Positions 35,504-43,588 of a stretch of DNA of 64,000 nucleotides are shown here, piece by piece. Numbering within the stretch: the stretch's first letter is position 1; the number at the start of each line of letters is the position of its first letter. A program made the translations under genes and the position numbers. The notes beneath the pieces were generated by a model. The model searched no databases. It was given only the letters and a program-made list of their open reading frames with translations, and was not told where the DNA came from. The stretch spans positions 1-64,000 of the forward strand of contig NZ_JAVJSC010000002.1 of NCBI RefSeq assembly GCF_040219635.1. Reading direction: 5' to 3'. This stretch comes from Pyruvatibacter sp. Its GTDB lineage: Bacteria; Pseudomonadota; Alphaproteobacteria; CGMCC-115125.

Positions 35504-36832
35504 ATGACCCCGACCAGCGACATCCCCCTCACCCGCCAACTTGTGCGCCACACCCGTGCCAAGGCCGCCAGCAGCGACGATCTGGCCATGGCCGCGCTGT
35601 TTGTGCTGGACGCTGTGGCCAACATGCTGGGCGGCCGCAACAGTGAGCCCGGCCGCAAGCTGCTGCGCTGGGCGGGAAATGGCCCTCACAAGCCAACAGC
35701 ACCATTTGATACCGGCGCGCACGCGCTGCTGATGGGCGCTCTCACTCACATTCTGGAGACCGACGACCTGCATCGCGCCTCGGTGGTGCATCCCGGCTGC
35801 GTGGTTGTGCCTGCCGCATGGGCGGTTGCAATGCGCGAAGGCTCCACGGGGCCGGATTTCTTGCGCGCCGTGCTGGAAGGGTTTGAACTCACAACCCGCG
35901 TCGGCATGGGCGTCGGCCCGGCGCATTACCGCATCTGGCACAACACCGCCACCTGCGGCCCCTACGGCTCCGCCATGGCCGCCGCCACACTTTTGGGCCT
36001 CGACGAAGACGCAACGGTGGATGCGCTGGGCAACGCCGGCAGCCAGTCGTCAGGACTGTGGGAGTTTCTGGATACCGGGGCCATGACCAAGCACCTTCAT
36101 GCAGGCCACGCCGCGCAGGCCGGCGTGCAGGCCGCAGATCTGGCCGCACTGGGCTTTACCGGCCCGCCAAAAATCCTCGAAGGTCCGCGCGGGTTTTTCG
36201 CCGCCGCCTGCCCTGATGGGGACGTGACGCAGGTGATGTCGCGCGCCGACGGCCCGTGGCAACTCGTGCTGACCTCGATGAAGCCGTGGCCCTCGTGCCG
36301 CCATACGCACCCGGCAATTGACGCCGCGCTGGAGCTGCACCAAACGCTTCACCACGCAGGCCCGGACGACATTCACGCCATTACCGTTGAAACCTATCGC
36401 GCCGCGTTTGATGTGTGTGACCGCCCCCACGCGAACAGCGAATACGAAGCCAAGTTCTCGCTGCAACATTGCATCGCGACAGCGCTGCACGACGGCGATG
36501 TAACGCTTGGATCGTTTGACGATGCGGCCCGTCTCAAGGCACACCGCATGGCGTCCGGCATTGAAGTGAAGGTGGTGGATCCTTACGCCTCTGCCTATCC
36601 GCGTGATTGGGGAAGTGCCGTTGAAGTGGTGATGACCGATGGTACCGTGCACCGCGCCGCGCGCGACTGCGCAAAGGGAGACCCTGAGGCACCGTTGATG
36701 CCGCCGGACGTTGTGGCCAAAGCGATTGGCCTTATGGAGTTTGGGGGAGTTGCGGAGCCGCAGGCGCTGGCAGAAGCGCTCATCGCGTTGCCGCTGGCGG
36801 AGGCTCTGCCGGAACTGCCGGTATTTGCGTGA
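35504..36832 (+). CDS. MmgE/PrpD family protein
   Basis: A 442-residue protein of the MmgE/PrpD (2-methylcitrate dehydratase/aconitate decarboxylase) superfamily. GAHALLMGALTHILETDDLHRASVVHPG near residues 68-95 is the superfamily signature (its LETDDLH core replaces the usual DFDD). GLDEDATVDALGNAGSQSSGLWEF, MTKHLHAGHAAQAGVQAADLA and KPWPSCRHTHPAIDA are further conserved blocks. No other methylcitrate-cycle gene is present, so the substrate is not known. The start is ATG 35504; a TTG at 35501 precedes it. Confidence 0.88.
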   Translation: MTPTSDIPLTRQLVRHTRAKAASSDDLAMAALFVLDAVANMLGGRNSEPGRKLLRWAGNGPHKPTAPFDTGAHALLMGALTHILETDDLHRASVVHPGCVVVPAAWAVAMREGSTGPDFLRAVLEGFELTTRVGMGVGPAHYRIWHNTATCGPYGSAMAAATLLGLDEDATVDALGNAGSQSSGLWEFLDTGAMTKHLHAGHAAQAGVQAADLAALGFTGPPKILEGPRGFFAAACPDGDVTQVMSRADGPWQLVLTSMKPWPSCRHTHPAIDAALELHQTLHHAGPDDIHAITVETYRAAFDVCDRPHANSEYEAKFSLQHCIATALHDGDVTLGSFDDAARLKAHRMASGIEVKVVDPYASAYPRDWGSAVEVVMTDGTVHRAARDCAKGDPEAPLMPPDVVAKAIGLMEFGGVAEPQALAEALIALPLAEALPELPVFA

Positions 36833-36868
36833 AGCAGCGTTCAGGTCAGGTTAGACGTAAGCGTGTAT

Positions 36869-36900
36869 CTATTGCTGGGTAAGCCTATTGCTGGGTAAGC
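36869..36900. repeat. Perfect 16-bp tandem duplication over a stop codon
   Basis: CTATTGCTGGGTAAGC occurs twice without a gap (36869-36884 and 36885-36900). The second copy contains the stop codon (36885-36887, minus strand) and last four codons (LTQQ) of the membrane protein gene. The first copy repeats them downstream. It looks like a recent slippage or short duplication event. Confidence 0.9.
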
Positions 36901-37328
36901 GGGAAAATCGCGTAGAACGCCAGCCCGGCACCCAGAATGAGGCTGGTCAGCACAATCCACGGCCCCCAATAACCGCCAGCTTTCGCTGACGGCTGATTGG
37001 AGGCGCCCATGGCAAACGCAGCGGTGGGGGCTGCCCCCACCGCCTGAGCTGCTGTGCCCTGCTTGTTGCGCAGGATTTCACGGTTTTTTTCGTGCCACTG
37101 GCGCGCCGCAAAATCAGACTTGTTCTGCTCATGCCATTTGGCTTCGCTGTCACGGCCACCACCGCCGCCGCCACCTGTGCTGGGTCCGCCGTCACCGCCG
37201 GACCTGGCCATCTCCTTGCGGGACTTGCGCGACAGCCACATGCTGTCCAGCAGGATCAGCAACATGAGCACGGCGATCATAGACGCCGGAATCCATGTCT
37301 GAACCAGATCGTATTCTGTAAGTGTCAT
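36885..37328 (-). CDS. Unknown two-pass membrane protein with Gly-rich linker
   Basis: A 147-residue protein I do not recognise. A first membrane segment (about 13-32, WIPASMIAVLMLLILLDSMW) and a second near the C-terminus (about 121-143) bracket a polar region. That region contains a glycine run (GGDGGPSTGGGGGGG) and two WHE.N segments (KWHEQNKSD and QWHEKNRE), an internal imperfect repeat. GGGGAG lies upstream of the ATG. It is isolated between the MmgE/PrpD gene and tRNA-Ser. Its last codons lie in a 16-bp tandem duplication. Confidence 0.65.
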   Translation of the reverse strand: MTLTEYDLVQTWIPASMIAVLMLLILLDSMWLSRKSRKEMARSGGDGGPSTGGGGGGGRDSEAKWHEQNKSDFAARQWHEKNREILRNKQGTAAQAVGAAPTAAFAMGASNQPSAKAGGYWGPWIVLTSLILGAGLAFYAIFPLTQQ

Positions 37329-37671
37329 TCAGAACTCCCCTTGTGGTCGTGCTCTACGCGGCTAGTCCACGCAGACACACCTGACATGCCCGGATTTTTC
37401 CAGGCTCTTTTGCTTTTCCTTACTAGCTTAAAAGCACGGGAAAGCCCTGAAAAGCAAGCAATTGCGGTTGCACCCGCCCCATTCAGCAAAAAGTCTCGCG
37501 CCGATGCCGCCCAAGCGCAAACCCGCGCCGAAAACACGGTTAACGCCCCTCGCCCGCGCATTTATCAGCAGTAGCGTTGTCAGCAAATACCGCAGCAACG
37601 TTCAGCTTATTGCGAAACCCGCCAGACCCCGCTAATGCTGTGCCCGCACGGCCAAAACCCATGCGCTTCGC
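37329..37671. other. Intergenic stretch before tRNA-Ser
   Basis: These 343 nt hold no credible gene. They contain the upstream region of the minus-strand membrane protein and of the plus-strand tRNA. A weak promoter-like pair, TTGCGA (37610-37615) and TAATGC (37633-37638) with 17 nt between, lies 34 nt before the tRNA. An inverted repeat CGTTG...CAACG is at about 37575-37600. Confidence 0.4.
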
Positions 37672-37759
37672 GGAGAGGTGGCAGAGTGGTCGAATGCGGC
37701 GGTCTTGAAAACCGTTGGGCTTCACGGTCCCGGGGGTTCGAATCCCTCCCTCTCCGCCA
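37672..37759 (+). tRNA. tRNA-Ser(UGA)
   Basis: An 88-nt serine tRNA including an encoded CCA. The acceptor stem is GGAGAGG (37672-37678) pairing with CCTCTCC (37749-37755), followed by discriminator G and CCA at 37757-37759. The anticodon is TGA at 37706-37708 in a CTTGAAA loop. A long variable arm and GGTTCGAATCC T-arm confirm a class II tRNA. It reads UCA and UCG codons by wobble. Confidence 0.97.
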
Positions 37760-37766
37760 TTTTTGT

Positions 37767-37813
37767 GTCCGGCATCGGCACCAGGGCATATCCGCCGAAC
37801 AGCCGGACTTTTT
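37767..37813 (+). terminator. Rho-independent terminator after tRNA-Ser
   Basis: GTCCGGC (37767-37773) pairs with GCCGGAC (37802-37808), an inner TCGGC/GCCGA stem (37775-37779/37794-37798) extends it, and TTTTT follows directly. It lies 7 nt after the tRNA 3' end. Confidence 0.75.
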
Positions 37814-37837
37814 GTTTGACACCTAACGGTGCCGGCT

Positions 37838-37860
37838 GGGTTTGAATCCCTCCTCCGTCA
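37838..37860 (+). repeat. Degenerate copy of the tRNA-Ser 3' end
   Basis: GGGTTTGAATCCCTCC, then TCCGTCA, repeats the tRNA 3' end (37734-37759, GGGTTCGAATCCCTCC, then CTCTCCGCCA) with two substitutions and a 3-nt deletion. It lies about 100 bp downstream and cannot form a tRNA. Such a direct repeat resembles the attachment-site remnant left by elements that integrate in tRNA genes. Confidence 0.6.
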
Positions 37861-37884
37861 CAATGTCATGACCCCTGAAAGCGC

Positions 37885-40278
37885 CTAGGCTGCCGCTTCC
37901 GCCTGCGCTACATCCGGCATCGCTTCCCACTCCAGATTGCCCGCATAGCGCCATGCCATGCGGCCGCTGTCGTCGAGGGCAAACAGGTGCAGCCAGTGGT
38001 TGTCGAACAGGGCGCGCACGCCGTCGTGGCGTTTGAGGATGTCGATCATGGCGTCGCGCGGGGCTTCGATGCACACGCTCAGGCGCAGCGGTTCGTGCAC
38101 GTAGTCGTCGCCGTCATGGACGGATTGCCACGGCAGACCAGGACGCAGCGCGCCGCCATTGCCTTCCACCACTCCGATGCCGCCTGCCACGTTGTGCAGC
38201 AGCTTGTTGCCGGCCCCAAACACATCGGGTGCGACGGTTGAGCCGTAGTATTGAAGGCTGATCCAGCTCGCCACCACAACGGGGGCCGTCATGATGAGTT
38301 CGAGTACGCCAAAGCCCTTGTCCTGCTGCCAGTCGTAGTCATGCAGGAACGCGCGGCCTTCGAGGCTGCGACCGGTTGTGCGGCTACGCGGTGCGGCAAT
38401 AAAAGCCTTGCAGCCTGCCAGCGCCCATTCAGGCCGCACTTCGGCCCAGTTGCGGCTGCGCGCGGGGATTGCGCTTGCACCGTCAGCCCGAGGCAACCGC
38501 AACGCCCGTTCACCCCGCGCCACCCTGCCCCCTGTGGCGAGCCAGCCGCGAACACGGTCGAGATCCTGAAGGTGATCCGTGGACGGATGGTCAGCATTGT
38601 AGATCGTTACTGCGTCTGTTGTGGTGTCGTGCAGCGCGCCCAAAAACAGCGTATCAGCCGGAATGGTGATGCCCTGCGCCACAAGGCCTGCCCGAACGTC
38701 AGAGTCGTTCAGCAGTGCTGCCAGCAACCGCGCGTTCACTTCGCCGGAATACCCGCCGCACGCCCCGCAATGCAGACCGCTGGCATGGGGATTGTTGACA
38801 ACATTTGCTCCATGCCCCGCCAGCAGCACAACGCGGGCAAAGTTGGTGGTAAGCGACATGGCGCGCAGCACGGTTTCAGCCGCCGTAATGCGTGCGGTCA
38901 GATCAAGCGCCGGATCAAGCCGGGGGGCCGGGTCATTGGGCGCAGGTTCCGCGTGCAGGCCCAGCGCGTCACGCACCAGCTTGGCGGCATAAAGCGGGCC
39001 GGTGGCTTCAACAAAGGCAAACGATGAAACGGCAGCCAGCTTGAACCGCCCCCATGCCCGCGATGCGCGCGCCCTGAACCGCGCCGACAGATCATCATCG
39101 GCCTGGTCTTGCGTGCCTGACACCGTGGTAACGCCGGGATTGAGCAACACCGGCAGGCGCAACTCAACCACGTCGGAGGCAAACCGCCTGTGCGCCGCTG
39201 TGAGACCAAAAAAACCGGCAAACCCAAGCGTCTGAACAGACGGGTGCGTCGCCTCAAGCGCGCGCCGGAATACTTCAGAGCGCACATCAATGCAGAACGC
39301 GGCCTGCATGAGCGGCCGTTCCCCTTTGGCGATGGGGCCAGGCATTGAAAGCGTCTGTGCCAATCCACGCTGGGCGGCGCGGTCGGCAGCGTCCTGCAAC
39401 AGCGCATCAATAACCTGCTCAGCGCTCGCAGCGACAGGTGCCTCGTGCTGTGTGCGCACAGCTTGCCATTTCGAAGCTATTTCATCCGCATACAAATCAT
39501 ATAGCGCCTCCTCCCACAAAAGGCGGATAGCGAGAAAATCCGTCAGGATGGTGTCAGAGTCTCCGGCAAGTTCAGCCTGCCACAGCCGGTAGCGGGCATA
39601 ATGGCCCCAGCCGCCAAGGGTCATCAGCATCTGGTGAAAATAGGTTTCTGCGCCTGCGGCTGTAATGCCCAGCCGGTCACACACGCGCGCGATGGCTTGA
39701 CCGGCATTTTCCGGCGCACCATCCACATGCGCGGCAAAGCCCGTCAGCCCGTTTATTTCCGGCGTCAGATCATAGATTGCAACGGCCCGCCACGCGGTAT
39801 AGGCCCCGCGCCCCCTGGGGGCCGCCCACAGCGCCTGCCCTTCGTCGAAATATCCTGAAGCCCATGCGCCAAACCGTTCGATGAACAGGCTGGACCAGTC
39901 AACACCGGACGCCTCGGCGGCCAGGTCGGTGATTGCCGCAAGCGCCTGTGCTGGCGGTGCGTCTTCGTGTGCCGCTTTTTTGAGGGCTTCAATTGATGCG
40001 GGGCCATCTGCGCAGGCAGCAAGCGCATCGGCCAGATCAGCATCCGTGATGGTGTCGGCGTCGATACGCTGCGCATACCATTGGCGCGGCATGGTGACGG
40101 CCACACCGGCAACGCGGCCAAGGCGGCTGGCAACTTCTGCCAGCGTTTGGTCGGCCTGCCCCAAAAACGGATTGACGGCGACACTGGAGGCAAGCGGCCA
40201 CACCGGTGGTATCGCCCGCGTGGCTGCATCAATGCTGTGTGCCAGAAGGTCAGGGTCACTGCCGAGGGTCGTGCTCAT
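37885..40278 (-). CDS. dabA: DabA: zinc subunit of dissolved inorganic carbon pump (DUF2309)
   Basis: A 797-residue cytoplasmic protein of the DUF2309/DabA family that works with DabB to accumulate inorganic carbon, probably by vectorial hydration of CO2. Candidate zinc ligands are C329 and D331 in AAFCIDVRSE, H489 in LLAGHGANV and C504 in GLHCGACGG. The spacings (2 and 15) match the ligands reported for Halothiobacillus DabA. The family start SSVAVNPFLG is near residue 31. The ATG at 40278 lies 11 nt after dabB. It converges on tRNA-Ser. Function by family, not tested here. Confidence 0.93.
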   Translation of the reverse strand: MSTTLGSDPDLLAHSIDAATRAIPPVWPLASSVAVNPFLGQADQTLAEVASRLGRVAGVAVTMPRQWYAQRIDADTITDADLADALAACADGPASIEALKKAAHEDAPPAQALAAITDLAAEASGVDWSSLFIERFGAWASGYFDEGQALWAAPRGRGAYTAWRAVAIYDLTPEINGLTGFAAHVDGAPENAGQAIARVCDRLGITAAGAETYFHQMLMTLGGWGHYARYRLWQAELAGDSDTILTDFLAIRLLWEEALYDLYADEIASKWQAVRTQHEAPVAASAEQVIDALLQDAADRAAQRGLAQTLSMPGPIAKGERPLMQAAFCIDVRSEVFRRALEATHPSVQTLGFAGFFGLTAAHRRFASDVVELRLPVLLNPGVTTVSGTQDQADDDLSARFRARASRAWGRFKLAAVSSFAFVEATGPLYAAKLVRDALGLHAEPAPNDPAPRLDPALDLTARITAAETVLRAMSLTTNFARVVLLAGHGANVVNNPHASGLHCGACGGYSGEVNARLLAALLNDSDVRAGLVAQGITIPADTLFLGALHDTTTDAVTIYNADHPSTDHLQDLDRVRGWLATGGRVARGERALRLPRADGASAIPARSRNWAEVRPEWALAGCKAFIAAPRSRTTGRSLEGRAFLHDYDWQQDKGFGVLELIMTAPVVVASWISLQYYGSTVAPDVFGAGNKLLHNVAGGIGVVEGNGGALRPGLPWQSVHDGDDYVHEPLRLSVCIEAPRDAMIDILKRHDGVRALFDNHWLHLFALDDSGRMAWRYAGNLEWEAMPDVAQAEAAA

Positions 40279-40289
40279 GAAAGGCGTCC

Positions 40290-41849
40290 TTACAAAGATT
40301 TGCGCAGCGACCAACTGTGAACCAGTCGATCAAATATGGCGTTGGCATAAAGCCCGTTGGCAAGGTGAACCCGCAGCCCCGCCGCCGCCGGGTGATAGGC
40401 CCATAGCGGAAACATTGCCTGTGCGATGGCCACCAGGCCAAAACTGATAACGGCCAGAATAATCAGCACCCATTCAAGCGGCCCTGCCGCGGGCGTTGGC
40501 GGCAATGTGCCCGCCGCCAGCCATACGGCACTTGTTTGAAGCGCGAAGTAGCCGATGGACGCGGCCACCGCATACACTGCCGTGCGCAATGTCAGTGCCT
40601 TGGGTGCGGCATCTGCAAGCCCCTGCGCCAGCAAATAGGCGACGCCGAAAATCAGAATGGCTCCCAGCGCAATCGCCTGAGCGGACTTGTCGTAATATCC
40701 AAACGCAAAGCCGATCGCGGCATATATCGCCAGCGCCACAACGAAGGCGCGTCCCACCGCAACCGCATTGGGAATGGCAATCGGTCCCGGTCTGCGGATG
40801 GCGGCAATCAGATCAACCGCACTGCCTGACGCCAAAAATGCGTGTGCCTTGTAGAGCGAATGCGCCACGATGTGCAGCAGCGCCAGCGGAAACAGCGCCA
40901 GACCGCACTGCAAAATCATGAACCCCATCTGCGCGACCGTGGACCAGGCCAGTGATGTTTTCACAGCCGGCTGCGTCAGCATCACAAGCCCGCCGAACAG
41001 TGCCGTGAACCCGCCAAACATCACCAGCATGGCCAGCACGCCGGGTGCCAGCAGCATCACGTCGGCAAACCGGATCAGCAAAAACCCGCCCGCATTGATG
41101 ACACCCGCGTGCAGCAGGGCTGAAACGGGCGTCGGTGCTTCCATCACCTCGGTAAGCCAGCCATGGGTGGGAAACTGCGCCGACTTCAGCAATGCTGCAA
41201 AGGCCAGCAGGCCCGCACCCCAAGGGGCATAGTTCGCGCCTTCACCAAGGCGGGCGGCACCCAGAATGGCTGAGATATCGCTGGTGCCATAGCCGACCCA
41301 CAACACCAAAGCGGCCGCAACCAGAAAGCCGTCACCAAGGCGCGCGGTGATGTATTTCTTGCGCGCGGCCCGCTGTGCCGCCACCCGCTTTGGGTAAAAC
41401 AGCAGCAACTTGTGCAGCGCCAGGCTGGTAGCAATCCAGGCGCCCACGAGCTGAACCAGATTGCCGGACATAACCAGCAGCAAAACGGCGGCCAGCGTGA
41501 CGCACAGCCACCCGGTAAACGCTCCCTGCCGTTCTTCGCCATCCAGATAGGTGACCGAGAACCGAACCACCACCCAGCCGACAAACGACACCAGCAGCAT
41601 CATGACGCTGCTCACCAGATCAAGCCGCACCGAGAAGCCGACGCCGAACACCCCCAGCAGCGGGCTGGTAGCCGCCCCGTTCGAGATCAACAACGCCGTG
41701 CACAGGAGCGCCACAACAAACGTGGCAAGCGTTACCCCCTCCGCAATACGGGGCAGACTGCCGGGGCGCTTTCCCGGAGATTTGGAGGCCAGGAAGGCAA
41801 CCGCGATCAAGGCGAGCGGCGCTGTGAGCGCAAGCAGATAAGTCAGCAA
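40290..41849 (-). CDS. dabB: DabB: membrane subunit of inorganic carbon pump (NuoL-like)
   Basis: A 519-residue NADH-dehydrogenase-subunit-5/MrpA-like membrane protein with about 13 hydrophobic segments. LLKSAQFPTHGWLTEVMEAPTPVSALLHAG is the proton-antiporter signature, including Lys and the EAPTPVSALLHAG loop. AHSLYKAHAFL is a second ion-path motif. It is thought to couple ion flow to DabA. No ATG fits the N-terminus: the TTG at 41849 is the likely start, since an in-frame stop lies about 35 nt further up and the next ATG is deep inside the protein. It is divergent from the lysR gene. Confidence 0.92.
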   Translation of the reverse strand: MLTYLLALTAPLALIAVAFLASKSPGKRPGSLPRIAEGVTLATFVVALLCTALLISNGAATSPLLGVFGVGFSVRLDLVSSVMMLLVSFVGWVVVRFSVTYLDGEERQGAFTGWLCVTLAAVLLLVMSGNLVQLVGAWIATSLALHKLLLFYPKRVAAQRAARKKYITARLGDGFLVAAALVLWVGYGTSDISAILGAARLGEGANYAPWGAGLLAFAALLKSAQFPTHGWLTEVMEAPTPVSALLHAGVINAGGFLLIRFADVMLLAPGVLAMLVMFGGFTALFGGLVMLTQPAVKTSLAWSTVAQMGFMILQCGLALFPLALLHIVAHSLYKAHAFLASGSAVDLIAAIRRPGPIAIPNAVAVGRAFVVALAIYAAIGFAFGYYDKSAQAIALGAILIFGVAYLLAQGLADAAPKALTLRTAVYAVAASIGYFALQTSAVWLAAGTLPPTPAAGPLEWVLIILAVISFGLVAIAQAMFPLWAYHPAAAGLRVHLANGLYANAIFDRLVHSWSLRKSL

Positions 41850-41947
41850 TGCAAATATCCCGATGAGGCGTGAGCTGGTGAATCAGCTCCAAGGGTGGGG
41901 CAAAACGTGCCCGTGACCTAGCAGGCGCATTTCAATGAAAAAAATAC

Positions 41948-41988
41948 ATTGTTTACGCAATTTCATTCTGATTTATAGAACGAATGAA
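41948..41988. promoter_or_regulatory. Putative LysR operators between dabB and lysR
   Basis: ATTG-N6-CAAT (41948-41961) is an inverted repeat of LysR-box type. A second, longer one, TTCATTC (41962-41968) with GAATGAA (41982-41988), has 7-bp arms and its right arm covers the lysR start codon. The position between divergent genes fits regulation of both. Confidence 0.45.
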
Positions 41989-42871
41989 CGATCTCAATTA
42001 TAACCACCTGCGCTATTTCTGGGCCGTTGCCCTTGATGGCAACCTTACCCGCACCGCCGAGCGCCTGAACGTGTCGCAGTCCACGCTGTCGGTGCAGATC
42101 AGGAAACTGGAAGAGCGTCTGGGCCACCGGCTGTTTGACCGTTACGCCCGACAGCTTCACCTCACGGAAGCCGGCCGCATCACGCTCGACCACGCGGAGA
42201 CCATTTTTTCCACCGGCGATGAACTGCTGGGCACCCTGCGTGAAACCGGCACCACCCGCCAGGCATTGCGCGTCGGCGCGCTGGCCACGCTCTCACGCAA
42301 CTTCCAGATCGGCTTTTTGCGTCCAGTCCTCGCGCGGCCAGACGTTGAGGTGATTTTGCGGTCAGGCAGCCCGACCGAACTTCTGCGCGCGCTTGAAGCG
42401 CTCACGCTTGATGTGGTGCTGACCAATCAGGCTCCCGCCCGCGATGCCGTGACGCTTTTTGTGGCGCATCGTCTGGCCGAACAGGAGGTGAGCCTTGTGG
42501 GCGCCCCAAAGCGCATCGGCAAAAAACATACCCTCCCGCAACTGCTCGTAAGCCACCCCATTATCCTGCCCACATCCGACAGCAGCGTGCGCACAGGGTT
42601 TGACGCCCTCACCCAGCGCCTGGGCATCCGCCCGCAGATTGCCGCAGAAGTGGATGACATGGCGATGATGCGCCTGCTCGCGCGCGAAGATGTGGGCCTT
42701 GCCGTGCTGCCCCCCATCGTGGTGCGGGATGAACTGGCATCGGGCCTGCTTGTGGAAGCTGAAAAACTGACCGGCATCGCCGAGGTCTTTTACGCCGTCA
42801 CCATGAAGCGCCGCTTCCCCAACCCGCTGCTGCGCTCCGTGCTTCAGACGCCGGATCTTGAGATGGAATAG
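41984..42871 (+). CDS. LysR family regulator (NhaR-like) divergent to dabBA
   Basis: A 295-residue LysR-type regulator. The N-terminus NYNHLRYFWAVALDGNLTRTAERLNVSQSTLSVQIRKLEERLG is split by the usual winged helix (its LNVSQSTLSVQIRKLE core is the recognition region). The rest is an effector-binding domain. The NYNHLRYFW opening is typical of NhaR-like proteins, and LysR genes often flank dab operons, so it probably controls the pump in response to carbon supply. The start codon overlaps the right arm of an inverted repeat, suggesting autoregulation. Confidence 0.9.
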   Translation: MNDLNYNHLRYFWAVALDGNLTRTAERLNVSQSTLSVQIRKLEERLGHRLFDRYARQLHLTEAGRITLDHAETIFSTGDELLGTLRETGTTRQALRVGALATLSRNFQIGFLRPVLARPDVEVILRSGSPTELLRALEALTLDVVLTNQAPARDAVTLFVAHRLAEQEVSLVGAPKRIGKKHTLPQLLVSHPIILPTSDSSVRTGFDALTQRLGIRPQIAAEVDDMAMMRLLAREDVGLAVLPPIVVRDELASGLLVEAEKLTGIAEVFYAVTMKRRFPNPLLRSVLQTPDLEME

Positions 42872-42958
42872 CGCGTATCAAAAATTATTCGATTGAATAG
42901 TTTTTTACATGGTGTCATAACCGCTGCTCTGGAACACCTTCCCGCAGCAGGTTGAACC

Positions 42959-43588
42959 GTGCCCAAACAAGCCACCGCCGCCAGTGTCAAAGCGCGAGAC
43001 GCCATTTTGAGCGCCGGCAAAACCTGCTTTGCGTCTGTGGGATTTGACGGTGCATCCACCCGCCAGATTGCCGCCATGGCCGGCGTGACGCAGGGGTTGC
43101 TGCGCTATCACTTCGGGTCAAAGCACGAGCTGTGGCAGGCGGTGATGGACAGCTATTTCACCGCCATGGCCCCCGACATAGCGAAAACACTCAATCCGGC
43201 ACCGGGCAAAACACTGGCCGATCAACTGATCGGTACGCTTCGGGTGCTCATCCGCATGTGTGCCGCAGATGCTGACTTTCACCGTCTGATGACCATCGAG
43301 GCCCGCGCCCCCAGCGACCGGCTGCGCTGGCTGGTCAAAACCTACGTGCAGGATTTTTTTGACACCGCCATCCAACTGATCCGTGACGGGCAGCGTGCCG
43401 GTGTGGTGCGCGACGGCGACCCGGTGCTTCTGTATTACAGCGCCATTGCCATTGCCGGCACGGTGTATAGCCAGGCCCCCGAAATGCATCTGCTGACCGG
43501 TACCAATACCAGTCCGGACCCGGATGATGTGGAGCGCATTATTACGGCCGCTTTGTTGGTTGATCCGCAGGAGGTGCCCCGTGGCTGA
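42959..43588 (+). CDS. TetR family regulator
   Basis: A 209-residue TetR-type repressor starting at GTG 42959. The helix-turn-helix is ASTRQIAAMAGVTQGLLRYHFGSKHELWQAV (residues about 25-55; the GVTQGLLRYHFGSK core is diagnostic). The C-terminal domain, with DADFHRLMTIEARAPSDRLRWL, matches the CerR-like/YsiA-type C-terminal domain of this group. It overlaps the GST gene by 8 nt, so it probably controls that gene and the cytochrome gene. The effector is unknown. Confidence 0.88.
   Translation: MPKQATAASVKARDAILSAGKTCFASVGFDGASTRQIAAMAGVTQGLLRYHFGSKHELWQAVMDSYFTAMAPDIAKTLNPAPGKTLADQLIGTLRVLIRMCAADADFHRLMTIEARAPSDRLRWLVKTYVQDFFDTAIQLIRDGQRAGVVRDGDPVLLYYSAIAIAGTVYSQAPEMHLLTGTNTSPDPDDVERIITAALLVDPQEVPRG

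Noticed and set aside
37838..37860. A second tRNA gene after tRNA-Ser
   Set aside because: Only the 3' quarter is repeated, the T-arm stem does not pair and no acceptor 5' half or anticodon arm is present.
37672..42871. Genomic island or prophage at the tRNA-Ser
   Set aside because: No integrase, phage or plasmid gene is visible and I see no base-composition break, so only the repeat is reported.
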